From the NCBI RefSeq assembly GCF_000719135.1, contig NZ_JOEK01000003.1, positions 186,001 through 250,000 of the forward strand: DNA of 64,000 bases, written 5' to 3'. Position 1 is the stretch's first letter; each line of letters begins with the position of its first letter. A model generated the notes under the pieces. It was not told where the DNA came from and searched no databases. It saw only the letters and a program-made list of their open reading frames with translations. Source of the DNA: Streptomyces avicenniae (GTDB lineage Bacteria; Actinomycetota; Actinomycetes; Streptomycetales; Streptomycetaceae). The position numbers were made by a program, and so were the translations under genes. Positions 18,865-31,044 of this stretch are shown one piece after another.

Positions 18865-19949
18865 TGGCTGACGAACCCCTGGTCCTCGGCATCGAGACGT
18901 CCTGCGACGAGACCGGTGTCGGCCTCGTGCGCGGGACGACCCTGCTGGCCGACGTCATCGCCTCCAGCGTGGACGAGCACGCGCGGTACGGCGGCGTCGT
19001 CCCCGAGATCGCCAGCCGCGCGCACCTGGAGGCGATGGTCCCCACCATCGAGCGGGCCCTCGCCGACGCCAAGGTCGCCGCGGCCGACCTCGACGCCGTC
19101 GCCGTCACGGCCGGGCCAGGCCTGGCCGGTGCCCTGCTGGTCGGCGTGTCCGCGGCGAAGGCGTACGCCTACGCGCTGGGCAAGCCCCTGTACGGCGTGA
19201 ACCACCTCGCGTCCCACATCTGCGTCGATCAGCTGGAGCACGGCCCGCTGCCGCAGCCGACGATGGCGCTCCTCGTCTCCGGCGGGCACTCCTCCCTCCT
19301 GCTCGCGCCCGACATCACGCGGGACGTCCGTCCGCTCGGCGCGACGATCGACGACGCGGCGGGCGAGGCGTTCGACAAGGTGGCGCGCGTCCTCGGGCTC
19401 GGCTTCCCCGGCGGCCCGGCGATCGACCGCCTCGCCCGGGAGGGCGATCCGGCCGCCGTCCGCTTCCCGCGCGGGCTGACGGGCCCGCGCGACGCCCCGT
19501 TCGACTTCTCCTTCTCCGGTCTCAAGACGGCAGTTGCGCGCTGGGTGGAGACGCGGCGGGCCGCCGGTGAGACGGTGCCGGTCGCGGACGTGGCGGCGTC
19601 CTTCCAGGAGGCCGTGACGGACGTGCTCACCCGCAAGGCCATCAAGGCGTGCAAGGCCGAGGGCGTGGACCACCTGATGATCGGCGGCGGTGTCGCGGCG
19701 AACTCACGGCTGCGCGCGATGGCCGAGGAACGGTGTGCCGACGCCGGGATCGTCCTGCGCGTGCCCCGGCCGGGTCTTTGCACCGACAACGGCGCGATGG
19801 TCGCCGCGCTCGGCGCCGAGATGGTGGCGCGCGGCCGGACGCCCTCGGCGCTCGCCCTGCCCGCCGACTCCTCCCTGCCGGTGACCGAGCCGCACATCCC
19901 CGGGGAGGACCACCACCACACCCACCACCACGCCGGGCATCACCACTGA
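18864..19949 (+). CDS. tsaD: tRNA N6-threonylcarbamoyltransferase TsaD with His-rich tail
   Basis: 361 residues. Transfers the threonylcarbamoyl group to A37 of ANN-decoding tRNAs. Opens with [16 protein letters not shown]; the metal-binding HxxxH motif is in [14 protein letters not shown]. Further signatures are [37 protein letters not shown] and [13 protein letters not shown]. The C-terminus carries an extra tail rich in histidine ([12 protein letters not shown]), absent from typical TsaD and possibly metal-binding. ATG 18864 is used; GTG 18861 directly before it is possible. The stop overlaps the next small gene. Confidence 0.96.
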   Translation: MADEPLVLGIETSCDETGVGLVRGTTLLADVIASSVDEHARYGGVVPEIASRAHLEAMVPTIERALADAKVAAADLDAVAVTAGPGLAGALLVGVSAAKAYAYALGKPLYGVNHLASHICVDQLEHGPLPQPTMALLVSGGHSSLLLAPDITRDVRPLGATIDDAAGEAFDKVARVLGLGFPGGPAIDRLAREGDPAAVRFPRGLTGPRDAPFDFSFSGLKTAVARWVETRRAAGETVPVADVAASFQEAVTDVLTRKAIKACKAEGVDHLMIGGGVAANSRLRAMAEERCADAGIVLRVPRPGLCTDNGAMVAALGAEMVARGRTPSALALPADSSLPVTEPHIPGEDHHHTHHHAGHHH

Positions 19950-20224
19950 TGGCCGCCGTCACGCTGATGTGGGAGGCACGGGCGGCGGCGGGCCGCGGCG
20001 CCGACCTGCTGTCCTGGGCCAGGGCCCGCGCCCTCACGCCCGCGCCCGCCCGGCGCGAGACGTTCCGCGCGGAGCCGGACCGCGTACTCGTGCTGACATG
20101 GTGGCCCGACGGCGTGACACCGGCCGAACTCCCCGATCCACCGCCGGAGTTGCTGCACCGCCCCGTGCACCGCTGGCGCTTCGAACCCGTGCCGGAAGAC
20201 CCGCCGCCACCCCCTCGCGACTGA
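19949..20224 (+). CDS. Small conserved hypothetical protein (91 aa)
   Basis: 91 residues, starting [20 protein letters not shown] and ending in a Pro-rich tail. The pattern (strand, helix LLSWARARAL, two strands around EPDRVLVLTWW) suggests a compact ferredoxin-like fold reminiscent of small ABM-type dimeric domains, but that is a guess. ATG overlaps the tsaD stop by one base, so it is the last gene of the tsaB-rimI-tsaD unit. Confidence 0.7.
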   Translation: MAAVTLMWEARAAAGRGADLLSWARARALTPAPARRETFRAEPDRVLVLTWWPDGVTPAELPDPPPELLHRPVHRWRFEPVPEDPPPPPRD

Positions 20225-20319
20225 CACCCGACGGGGCCGCACCCCCACCCCTTCCGTGACTCTCCGTATTCACTCATGCCGCAAACGTATACGCTCCGCG
20301 ACGACCCCGGTATCCCTCG

Positions 20320-21597
20320 TCAGGGTGAACCCGACCCCGGCCCCTCCGGCCCCTCCGCGCGCACCGGGTGCCCGACCAGCATGGCCGCCGCCCCCGCCAC
20401 CCGTGTCAGGAAGACCGTCGCGCTCCCCTCCCCCCGCGGCTTGAGCCGCCTCAGCAACTCCTCGGGCGTCAGCGCCGAACCGCGCTTCTTTACCGTCACC
20501 GTCCCGACCCCCCGCTCCCGCAGCAGCGCCCGCAGCCGCTTCTCGTTGAACGGCAGCACGTCCGTGATCTCGTACGCGCTGGTGAACGGGTCGGCCCGCA
20601 GCGCGTCCGCCGTGACGTACGCGATCGTCGGGTCCAGCAGGTGCCCGCCGAGCCGCTCCGCCGCCTCCGCGACGAGGTGCGCGCGGATCACCGCGCCGTC
20701 CGGCTCGTACAGGTAGCGGCACGGCGGCCCGTCGGGCGCCTGCCTGCCGCCGTCGCCGGTCAGCACGTCACCCCCGGGCAGCAGCGTCGCCGTACGGGGC
20801 GCCGCGCCCCCCCGCCCGAACCACAGCACCGCCTCCTTGACCTCGCCCCGGTGCGAGACCCACTCCGCCACGGCGTCGGACGGCACCGCCTCGTGCGGGA
20901 TGCCGGGCGCCGTCTTCAGCGCCGCGTACGGCACTCGCCGCGCCGCCCCGATCGCCCACGACAGCGGCGGCGAGTACGCCTCCGGGTCGAACACGCGCCC
21001 CCGCCCGCCCCGCCGCGCCGGATCGGCGAACAGCGCGTCGATCCCCGCGAGATCCACCTCCGTCACGTCCGCCTGCCGCACCTCGATCAGGTCGGCGAGC
21101 CCGAGCGCGGCGGCGTTGGCCTCCGCGACCGCGCAGGTCAGCGGGTCGCGGTCCACGGCCAGGACGGAGATCCCGGCGCGCGCCAGGGCGATGGCGTCGC
21201 CCCCGACGCCGCAGCCGAGATCGGCGGCCCGCCGCACCCCGAGGGCCGCGAAGCGGGCCGCGCGCCACGCGGCGACGGGCGTACGCGTCGCCTGCTCGAC
21301 GCCGTCCGGGGTGAAGAACATCCGCTCCGCGTCGGCGCCGAACTTGGCCGCCGCCCGCTGCCGCAGCCGTGCCTGCCCGATGGCCGCCGACACCAGCGCG
21401 GCCGGGTGGTCGCGGCGCAGCCGGGTCGCCGCGGCCAGTTCACCGGCTGGCGTGAGGTCGCGCAGGTGCGCGAGGAGGTCCTCGCCTGTCGCGGTCAGCA
21501 GCGCGCGGAAGGCGGCGGACGGCTCGGCGGACGGCTCGGCGGGCGGCGGGGGCTGTGAGGGAGGCGAAGGGCGTGAGTGTGCGGCCACACGGGTCAT
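20320..21597 (-). CDS. THUMP-like class I SAM-dependent methyltransferase
   Basis: 425 residues. An N-terminal helical region precedes the methyltransferase domain: RRAADLGCGVGGDAIALA (SAM motif I), VLAVDRDPLTCAVAEANAAA (motif II), and LFADPARRGGRGRVFD, an (N/D)PxR-type catalytic loop seen in this actinobacterial group. The C-terminal 80 residues (YLYEPDGAVIRAHLV, DVLPFNEKRLRALLRERGVG, VTVKKRGSALTPEELLRRLK) match the THUMP-like domain found at the end of these enzymes, so RNA is the likely substrate. ATG 21597 is the best start. It diverges from the deacetylase gene. Confidence 0.85.
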   Translation of the reverse strand: MTRVAAHSRPSPPSQPPPPAEPSAEPSAAFRALLTATGEDLLAHLRDLTPAGELAAATRLRRDHPAALVSAAIGQARLRQRAAAKFGADAERMFFTPDGVEQATRTPVAAWRAARFAALGVRRAADLGCGVGGDAIALARAGISVLAVDRDPLTCAVAEANAAALGLADLIEVRQADVTEVDLAGIDALFADPARRGGRGRVFDPEAYSPPLSWAIGAARRVPYAALKTAPGIPHEAVPSDAVAEWVSHRGEVKEAVLWFGRGGAAPRTATLLPGGDVLTGDGGRQAPDGPPCRYLYEPDGAVIRAHLVAEAAERLGGHLLDPTIAYVTADALRADPFTSAYEITDVLPFNEKRLRALLRERGVGTVTVKKRGSALTPEELLRRLKPRGEGSATVFLTRVAGAAAMLVGHPVRAEGPEGPGSGSP

Positions 21598-21661
21598 TCT
21601 CCCCGCTCGCGCGGAACGTCGTCCGGGGAGCGGTCCCGTGGCGGTGGCAGCATCCCGAACC

Positions 21662-22696
21662 ATGGAGATTATCGGACAAGTACGACAAAACGATAAGCGG
21701 CAGGACGGACGACGGGCCCCGTCCGGCGTCCGCCGCTCCCTGGCCATCGGCGGCGCGACGATACTCGCGGTCGCCTGCTCGGGCCTGCCCGTCCGACTCC
21801 TCGGCCCCGACCTCACGCGGCACGAGCAGGAGCAGCAGCACGCCCTGGGCGCCACCACCGACAGCGCCCCGGGGCCCGGCGCCGCCGGGCCCGCCGCGAC
21901 GCTCTCCTTCGGCGCGCCGCAGCGCGAGCAGGTGCGCACGGCGGCCCACGCGCTGGAGTCGTACGCCGGAAAGCTGGAACGGGCCGAGGCGCGCCGCACC
22001 GCCGCCGCGAAGACCTGGGGCCTGCGCCGCGTCCCCCTGCGCCCTCCCGAGCCCCCGGCCGCCCCGCTCCGCCTGACCAGCGAGCGCGGGCACGTGTCGG
22101 GCAAGGGCCTGCCGCCGGTCATCGTCCGCGTCCCCACGGACGACAAGGTGGTCTTCCTCACCATCGACGACGGCGCAGACAAGGACCCGGAACTCCTGCG
22201 CATGCTCCGCGAACTCGACATCCCGGTCACCGGCTTCCTGTCCGACGAGGTCGCCCGCGAGGACTACGGCTACTTCCGCGACGCCCTCGACGACGGCCAC
22301 CACAGCCACAACCACACGATCAACCACCGCGAGATGACCCGGCTCACCTACGCCGAGCAGCGCGCCGAGATCTGCGGGCAGCAGACGAACCTCACCCGCG
22401 AACTGGACGAGCGCCCCACCCTCTTCCGCCCGCCGTACGGCGCCTACAACCGCGACACCCTCCGCGCCGCCGCCGACTGTGGCATCGAGGCCGTCCCGCT
22501 GTGGGCCGAGGAGGCGTTCCCCGACCGCATCGAGTACGGGCGCACCGACCGGCGCCTCCACCCGGGCGACATCATCCTCACCCACTTCCGGGGCGAGCGT
22601 GAGTGGGACGGGAGCATGGCGGACATGCTCCGCCGCGTGCTCGACACCTGTGCCGAACAGGGGTTCGCCATCGCCCGGCTGGAGGACTACGTGTGA
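21662..22696 (+). CDS. Polysaccharide deacetylase (NodB family), exported
   Basis: 344 residues. The N-terminus has a basic stretch then a hydrophobic segment ending ILAVACSGLP, a signal or anchor; the cysteine is not in a canonical lipobox. The NodB domain starts at DKVVFLTIDDGADKDPELL (catalytic Asp pair), followed by metal-binding histidines in HHSHNHTINH, RPPYGAYNRDTL (motif 3), LWAEEAF and PGDIILTHF (motif 5 His). It probably removes acetyl groups from peptidoglycan or another surface glycan. ATG 21662. It ends 64 bp before the first CIRCE operator. Confidence 0.9.
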   Translation: MEIIGQVRQNDKRQDGRRAPSGVRRSLAIGGATILAVACSGLPVRLLGPDLTRHEQEQQHALGATTDSAPGPGAAGPAATLSFGAPQREQVRTAAHALESYAGKLERAEARRTAAAKTWGLRRVPLRPPEPPAAPLRLTSERGHVSGKGLPPVIVRVPTDDKVVFLTIDDGADKDPELLRMLRELDIPVTGFLSDEVAREDYGYFRDALDDGHHSHNHTINHREMTRLTYAEQRAEICGQQTNLTRELDERPTLFRPPYGAYNRDTLRAAADCGIEAVPLWAEEAFPDRIEYGRTDRRLHPGDIILTHFRGEREWDGSMADMLRRVLDTCAEQGFAIARLEDYV

Positions 22697-22759
22697 CGCC
22701 CACGCGGGCCTGTCGGCCGCACGCGGCGCCGCCGTCCGTTAGGCTCGCGACCGGCGTCA

Positions 22760-22786
22760 TTGGCACTCTGGTTGACTGAGTGCTAA
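22760..22786. promoter_or_regulatory. CIRCE operator 1 of groES-groEL1
   Basis: TTGGCACTC-N9-GAGTGCTAA, a near-perfect match to the CIRCE element bound by HrcA. It overlaps the -35 region of the groESL promoter, so bound HrcA would block RNA polymerase. Confidence 0.95.
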
Positions 22787-22800
22787 CTGCCGCCTAGTCT
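22772..22800 (+). promoter_or_regulatory. groES-groEL1 promoter
   Basis: TTGACT (22772-22777), a 17-bp spacer and TAGTCT (22795-22800), lying between and partly inside the two CIRCE elements. The transcript would start near 22807, inside the second CIRCE. Confidence 0.8.
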
Positions 22801-22805
22801 CAAGG

Positions 22806-22832
22806 CTGGCACTCACACCATGAGAGTGCCAG
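22806..22832. promoter_or_regulatory. CIRCE operator 2 of groES-groEL1
   Basis: CTGGCACTC-N9-GAGTGCCAG, perfectly symmetric 9-bp arms. It covers the predicted transcription start and would also form a 5' hairpin in the mRNA. Confidence 0.92.
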
Positions 22833-22933
22833 CTACGCGCGACAGGCGGACTCGGCACCCGCGACGACGGGTCCACCAGGTCGCCATCCAGCCATAGAAG
22901 CCCCGTGAGATCTCCGAAGGGGGAGGTCGGATC

Positions 22934-23239
22934 GTGACGACCGCCAGCAAGGTTGCCATCAAGCCGCTTGAGGACCGCATCGTGGTCCAGCCGCTCGACG
23001 CCGAGCAGACCACGGCCTCGGGCCTGGTCATTCCCGACACCGCGAAGGAGAAGCCCCAGGAGGGCACCGTCCTCGCCGTCGGTCCCGGCCGTTTCGAGGA
23101 CGGCAATCGCCTGCCGCTCGACGTGAAGGTCGGCGACGTGGTGCTGTACAGCAAGTACGGCGGCACCGAGGTGAAGTACAACAACGAGGAGTACCTCGTC
23201 CTCTCGGCTCGCGACGTCCTCGCGATCATCGAGAAGTAA
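22934..23239 (+). CDS. groES: Co-chaperonin GroES
   Basis: 101 residues; heptameric lid of the GroEL chaperonin. Conserved blocks are [20 protein letters not shown], the mobile-loop region [18 protein letters not shown] and [23 protein letters not shown] 22934 follows GGGGGAGG. Two CIRCE elements and a vegetative promoter lie upstream; groEL1 follows after a 260-bp gap holding a long perfect hairpin. Confidence 0.98.
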   Translation: MTTASKVAIKPLEDRIVVQPLDAEQTTASGLVIPDTAKEKPQEGTVLAVGPGRFEDGNRLPLDVKVGDVVLYSKYGGTEVKYNNEEYLVLSARDVLAIIEK

Positions 23240-25122
<1,883 letters not shown>

Positions 25123-25161
25123 CCCACGCCCGGACGGGTCCGCCCGTCGGGACACGGCACA

Positions 25162-25194
25162 GGACCCCGTCGCGCGCACCGCGCGGCGGGGTCC
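25162..25194. terminator. Hairpin terminator after groEL1
   Basis: A 15-bp stem (25162-25176 with 25180-25194, one mismatch-tolerant G-U pair) with a 3-nt loop, between convergent groEL1 and the SDR gene. No T-run, as usual for Streptomyces; probably bidirectional. Confidence 0.7.
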
Positions 25195-25207
25195 CGCCGT
25201 TCCCGGG

Positions 25208-26002
25208 TCAGGCCGCCGTGTCGCCGCCCCTGCGGGGGCCGAAGCGGCGCCCGGCCCGTGACGACAGGCCGCCGAGCGCCCCGCGCGGCACCAGGCGCGC
25301 GGCGCCGAGCAGGGCGCGGTAGCGCGCGTCCGGGATGCACACCGTGCGCCCACGCGCCAGGTCCCGCAGCGCCACGTCCACCACCCGGTCGGCGTCCAGC
25401 CACATCCAGCCGGGGATGCTGTCCGTCCGCATCCCGGCCCGCTGGTGGAACTCGGTGCGCACGAAGCCGGGGCACAGCGCCATCAGCCGCACGCCGCCGC
25501 CCGCGAGGTCACGCGCCGCGCCCTCCGTGAACTGCACCACCCACGCCTTCGACGCCCCGTACGTCCCGCGCGGCAGGAACGCCGCGACCGAGGCCACGTT
25601 GACCACGCCGCCGCGCCCGCGCTCCCGCATCGGCCCCGCCACGGCCGTCGTCAGCCGTAGCACCGCCTCGCAGTGCACCTTGAGCATCCGCAGCTCGTCG
25701 GCAACCGGCACCTTCAGGTAGCTGCCCGGCAGACCGAAACCCGCGTTGTTCACGAGCAGTCCGACCGGCCGCGCCGGATCGGTGAGCCGCGCCTCCACGC
25801 GCTCGATGCCCTCGTCCGTGGACAGGTCGGCGCGCAGCACGTCCGCCTCGATGCCGTGCCGGTCGTGCAGCTCGGCGGCCTGGCGGCGCAGCGCGTCCTT
25901 GTCCCGGGCCACGAGCACGAGGTCGTGCCGGTCACGCGCCAGCCGGTGCGCGAAGGCGGCGCCGATCCCGGTGGTGGCGCCCGTCACCAATGCAGTTGTC
26001 AT
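25208..26002 (-). CDS. Short-chain dehydrogenase/reductase
   Basis: 264 residues, classical SDR. Cofactor motif TTALVTGATTGIGAAFAHRL (TGxxxGIG), NNAGFGLPGS, catalytic Ser in VNVASVAAFLPRG and YGASKAWVVQF (Tyr-x3-Lys). The segment LMALCPGFVRTEFHQRA follows as in the DltE/YqjQ-like group. NADP use is suggested by the basic ARDKDALRR after strand 2. The C-terminal 60 residues are basic and variable. Substrate unknown. It lies 47 bp downstream of whiD on the same strand. Confidence 0.9.
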   Translation of the reverse strand: MTTALVTGATTGIGAAFAHRLARDRHDLVLVARDKDALRRQAAELHDRHGIEADVLRADLSTDEGIERVEARLTDPARPVGLLVNNAGFGLPGSYLKVPVADELRMLKVHCEAVLRLTTAVAGPMRERGRGGVVNVASVAAFLPRGTYGASKAWVVQFTEGAARDLAGGGVRLMALCPGFVRTEFHQRAGMRTDSIPGWMWLDADRVVDVALRDLARGRTVCIPDARYRALLGAARLVPRGALGGLSSRAGRRFGPRRGGDTAA

Positions 26003-26049
26003 GAGGGGGACGGTAGTGGTCGCCCGCCCGGGGGCCTACCGGGCGTGGT

Positions 26050-26466
26050 TCACACAGGCATGTCCCCGGGGTCGGGAGAGGTACGGCCGGGCGTGGCCGC
26101 GGTGTTGACGCCGTTCGCCGTGTTGACCGCTCCTGTTGCCGCGCCGTGCGCGGATCCGCCGGAATGTCCGCCGGAGTGGACGAGGTCGCGCCGCGCCCGG
26201 CCGAGGAGTTCCTCGCGCTCGTCCTCGGTCAGGCCGCCCCAGACGCCGTACGGTTCGCGCACGGAGAGCGCGTGCGTCGCGCACTCGGAGCGCACCGGGC
26301 AGCGCATGCACACTTCCTTCGCGGCCTCCTCCCGCGAGCTGCGTGCCGCGCCGCGTTCGCCCTCCGGGTGGAAGAACAGCGAGCTGTCCACGCCCCGGCA
26401 GGCAGCGAGGAGCTGCCAGTCCCACAGGTCGGCGTTGGGGCCGGGAAGGCGGGAGAAATCTGCCAT
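26050..26466 (-). CDS. whiD: WhiB-like iron-sulfur regulator WhiD
   Basis: 138 residues. Binds a [4Fe-4S] cluster through four cysteines: LLAACRG and VCMRCPVRSECATHAL (C...C-x2-C-x5-C). The conserved G(V/I)WGG turn (YGVWGGLTEDEREEL) and a basic segment GRARRDLV follow. Position beside bldM and groEL1 identifies it as WhiD, the sporulation-stage Wbl protein equivalent to mycobacterial WhiB3. WhiB proteins act by binding the principal sigma factor domain 4. ATG 26466 (MADFSRLPGPNADLWDWQLL) is chosen; a longer frame has no conserved residues. The last 35 residues are an Ala/Gly/Thr-rich tail. Confidence 0.93.
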   Translation of the reverse strand: MADFSRLPGPNADLWDWQLLAACRGVDSSLFFHPEGERGAARSSREEAAKEVCMRCPVRSECATHALSVREPYGVWGGLTEDEREELLGRARRDLVHSGGHSGGSAHGAATGAVNTANGVNTAATPGRTSPDPGDMPV

Positions 26467-26798
26467 GACAGGTGTCCCATCGTCTTCGGTACCGCGGAAG
26501 TAGATGTAAATATGACTACCCGCTGAATATAGCCGCAGACACCCAAAGATGGGCAACAAGGTCTAAAAAGGGCAAAAATGAATGTTCGGCGTGTTGAGTA
26601 AATTGCGCCGCTCCTGTGGCCGGATGCTCACGTAGAGTGTTCTCACTCTCTGGTCGGCGACCGTAACTCTTTCGGGTGACCGTCGTTGAGAGGGCGGAGG
26701 CGGTTGACAGGGGAGTTCAAGGCCCGTCAATCGCCCAGGTGACGACACATAACTGCCTGGAGGCACAAGGTGATGCGCATCAGCTGCGGAGGGCGGCC
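26467..26798. other. whiD-bldM divergent regulatory region
   Basis: 332 bp with strikingly A+T-rich DNA at about 26500-26620, unlike the rest of the window. It should hold the whiD promoter(s) on the minus strand and the bldM promoters on the plus strand, including the sigma-BldN site at 26662-26689. No further gene is supported. Confidence 0.8.
26662..26689 (+). promoter_or_regulatory. Sigma-BldN-dependent bldM promoter
   Basis: CGTAAC (26662-26667), exactly 16 bp, then CGTTGA (26684-26689). This is an exact match to the consensus known for the ECF sigma factor BldN at bldMp1. The transcript would start about 105 bp before the bldM ATG. Confidence 0.9.
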
Positions 26799-27410
26799 AT
26801 GACTTCCGTCCTCGTCTGCGACGACTCCCCCCTCGCCCGGGAGGCGCTGCGCCGCGCGGTCGCGACCGTGCCCGGCGTCGAGCGGGTCACGACGGCGGCC
26901 AACGGCGAGGAAGTCCTCCGCCGCTGGGGTGCCGACCGTTCCGACCTCATTCTCATGGACGTCCGTATGCCCGGTCTCGGCGGTGTCGAGACCGTGCGGC
27001 GGCTGCTGTCCGCCGATCCGGGGGCGCGCATCATCATGCTCACGGTCGCGGAGGACCTCGACGGCGTCGCGCTCGCCGTCGCCGCCGGGGCCCGTGGATA
27101 CCTGCACAAGGACGCGTCACGCGCCGAACTGCGCGCCACGGTCACGCAGGCCCTGGCCGACCCGACCTGGCGGCTCGCCCCACGCCGCCTGCGCTCGTCC
27201 GACATGGGCGCGGCCCCCACGCTGACCGCGCGGGAGATCCAGGTCCTCGAAGGCATGAGCCACGGCAGGTCGAACGCGGAGATCGGCCGCGAGCTGTTCC
27301 TGTCGGAGGACACGGTCAAGACCCACGCGCGGCGGCTGTTCAAGAAGCTCGGCGCCTCGGACCGGGCGCACGCGGTGGCCCTGGGGTTCCGGTGGGGTCT
27401 GGTCCGCTGA
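26799..27410 (+). CDS. bldM: Developmental response regulator BldM
   Basis: 203 residues, the known BldM length. NarL/FixJ type: receiver domain (SVLVCDDSPLAREALRRAV, LILMDVRMPGLGGVETVRRL with the phospho-acceptor-equivalent Asp, GYLHKDAS with Lys) and a C-terminal LuxR helix-turn-helix (LTAREIQVLEGMSHGRSNAE, IGRELFLSEDTVKTHARRLF). BldM is an orphan regulator thought to act without phosphorylation, as a homodimer on early and with WhiI on late sporulation genes. Expression is tied to sigma-BldN by the promoter just upstream. Confidence 0.96.
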   Translation: MTSVLVCDDSPLAREALRRAVATVPGVERVTTAANGEEVLRRWGADRSDLILMDVRMPGLGGVETVRRLLSADPGARIIMLTVAEDLDGVALAVAAGARGYLHKDASRAELRATVTQALADPTWRLAPRRLRSSDMGAAPTLTAREIQVLEGMSHGRSNAEIGRELFLSEDTVKTHARRLFKKLGASDRAHAVALGFRWGLVR

Positions 27411-27502
27411 CACGGGCGGGCACGGGGACCGGACGGGGAGCGCGGCACAGGCCGTCACCCCCCGTCCGGTGAGGAGGCGACTCAAAACATCCGGGGTTGA
27501 CG

Positions 27503-27518
27503 CATGCTTGAATGCATG
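27503..27518. promoter_or_regulatory. Palindrome upstream of the ShbA-like sigma gene
   Basis: CATGC-N6-GCATG directly after a TTGACG hexamer (27497-27502) in the short A+T-richer patch before the sigma gene. Could be an operator overlapping its promoter; no convincing -10 box is seen at the normal distance. Confidence 0.4.
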
Positions 27519-27566
27519 ACGCTCCTTGGGGACGAGCCGGCCAGGCGCGAGGGGAGGGCCCGGAAC

Positions 27567-29823
<2,257 letters not shown>

Positions 29824-29885
29824 GGCGGGGATACTTGACACCGCTCATCGTGTGGACGGGCGCTGCGTGAGGAAAGGCACAGGAC

Positions 29886-30995
29886 GTGACTGAGATCGAG
29901 ATCGGGCGCGGGAAGCGCGGGCGGCGGGCGTACGCCTTCGACGACATCGCCGTGGTGCCCAGCCGCCGCACGCGCGACCCGAAGGAGGTCTCGATCGCCT
30001 GGCAGATCGACGCCTACCGCTTCGAACTGCCCTTCCTGGCCGCGCCGATGGACTCCGTCGTCTCCCCGGCGACGGCCATCGCGATCGGTGAGCAGGGCGG
30101 CCTCGGCGTGCTGAACCTCGAAGGGCTCTGGACGCGCTACGAGGACCCGGCGCCGCTGCTGGCGGAGATCGCCGAGCTGCCGGAGGCGACCGCCGGGCGG
30201 CGCATGCAGGAGATCTACGAGGCGCCGATCCAGGAGGAGCTGATCTTCCGGCGCATCCGCGAGGTGCGCGAGGCGGGCGTCGTCACGGCCGCCGCGCTGT
30301 CGCCGCAGCGCACGGCTCAGTTCTCCAAGGCCGTGCTGGACGCGGGCGTGGACATCTTCGTGATCCGCGGCACCACCGTCTCGGCCGAGCACGTGTCGGG
30401 CGCGGCGGAGCCGCTGAACCTCAAGCAGTTCATCTACGAGTTGGACGTCCCCGTGATCGTCGGCGGCTGCGCCACGTACACGGCGGCCCTGCACCTGATG
30501 CGGACGGGCGCCGCGGGCGTCCTCGTCGGCTTCGGCGGCGGCGCGGCGCACACCACGCGCAGCGTCCTCGGCATCCAGGTGCCGATGGCCACGGCGGTCG
30601 CCGACGTGGCGGCGGCCAGGCGTGACTACATGGACGAGTCGGGCGGCCGGTACGTGCACGTCATCGCGGACGGCGGCGTCGGCTGGTCGGGCGACCTGCC
30701 GAAGGCCATCGCCTGCGGCGCGGACGCCGTGATGATCGGCTCGCCGCTGGCCCGCGCGACCGACGCCCCCGGGCGCGGTCACCACTGGGGCATGGAGGCC
30801 GTGCACGAGGACGTGCCGCGCGGCAAGAAGGTGCACCTGGGCACGGTCGGCACGACGCGGGAGATCCTGACCGGTCCCTCGCACACGCCTGACGGGTCGA
30901 TGAACTTCTTCGGCGCCCTGCGCCGGGCGATGGCGACGACGGGCTACTCGGAGCTGAAGGAGTTCCAGCGCGTCGAGGTGACGGTCTCCCGCTGA
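29886..30995 (+). CDS. guaB3: GuaB3 family IMP dehydrogenase/GMP reductase-related protein
   Basis: 369 residues, without CBS domains. GuaB3 is the actinobacterial paralogue that always follows guaB. It opens EIEIGRGKRGRRAYAFDDIA, has FLAAPMDSVVSPATAIAIGE and VIADGGVGWSGDLPKAIACG (phosphate-binding loop), and SPLARATDAPGRGHHWGM. The IMPDH GSICTT cysteine loop reads LVGFGGGAAHTTRSVLGI, with no cysteine, so classic IMP dehydrogenase activity is doubtful; work on other GuaB3 proteins suggests GMP reductase-like function in some lineages. GTG 29886 follows GAGGAAAGG. Confidence 0.92.
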   Translation: MTEIEIGRGKRGRRAYAFDDIAVVPSRRTRDPKEVSIAWQIDAYRFELPFLAAPMDSVVSPATAIAIGEQGGLGVLNLEGLWTRYEDPAPLLAEIAELPEATAGRRMQEIYEAPIQEELIFRRIREVREAGVVTAAALSPQRTAQFSKAVLDAGVDIFVIRGTTVSAEHVSGAAEPLNLKQFIYELDVPVIVGGCATYTAALHLMRTGAAGVLVGFGGGAAHTTRSVLGIQVPMATAVADVAAARRDYMDESGGRYVHVIADGGVGWSGDLPKAIACGADAVMIGSPLARATDAPGRGHHWGMEAVHEDVPRGKKVHLGTVGTTREILTGPSHTPDGSMNFFGALRRAMATTGYSELKEFQRVEVTVSR

Positions 30996-31000
30996 GCCAT

Positions 31001-31034
31001 GACGGCCCGGCACCCGCGCGGGTGCCGGGCCGTC
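31001..31034. terminator. Bidirectional hairpin terminator, guaB3 / dehydrogenase-like gene
   Basis: A perfect 15-bp inverted repeat (31001-31015 with 31020-31034) with a 4-nt GCGC loop in the 49-bp convergent gap. Confidence 0.85.
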
Positions 31035-31044
31035 GGCGTGCCGG

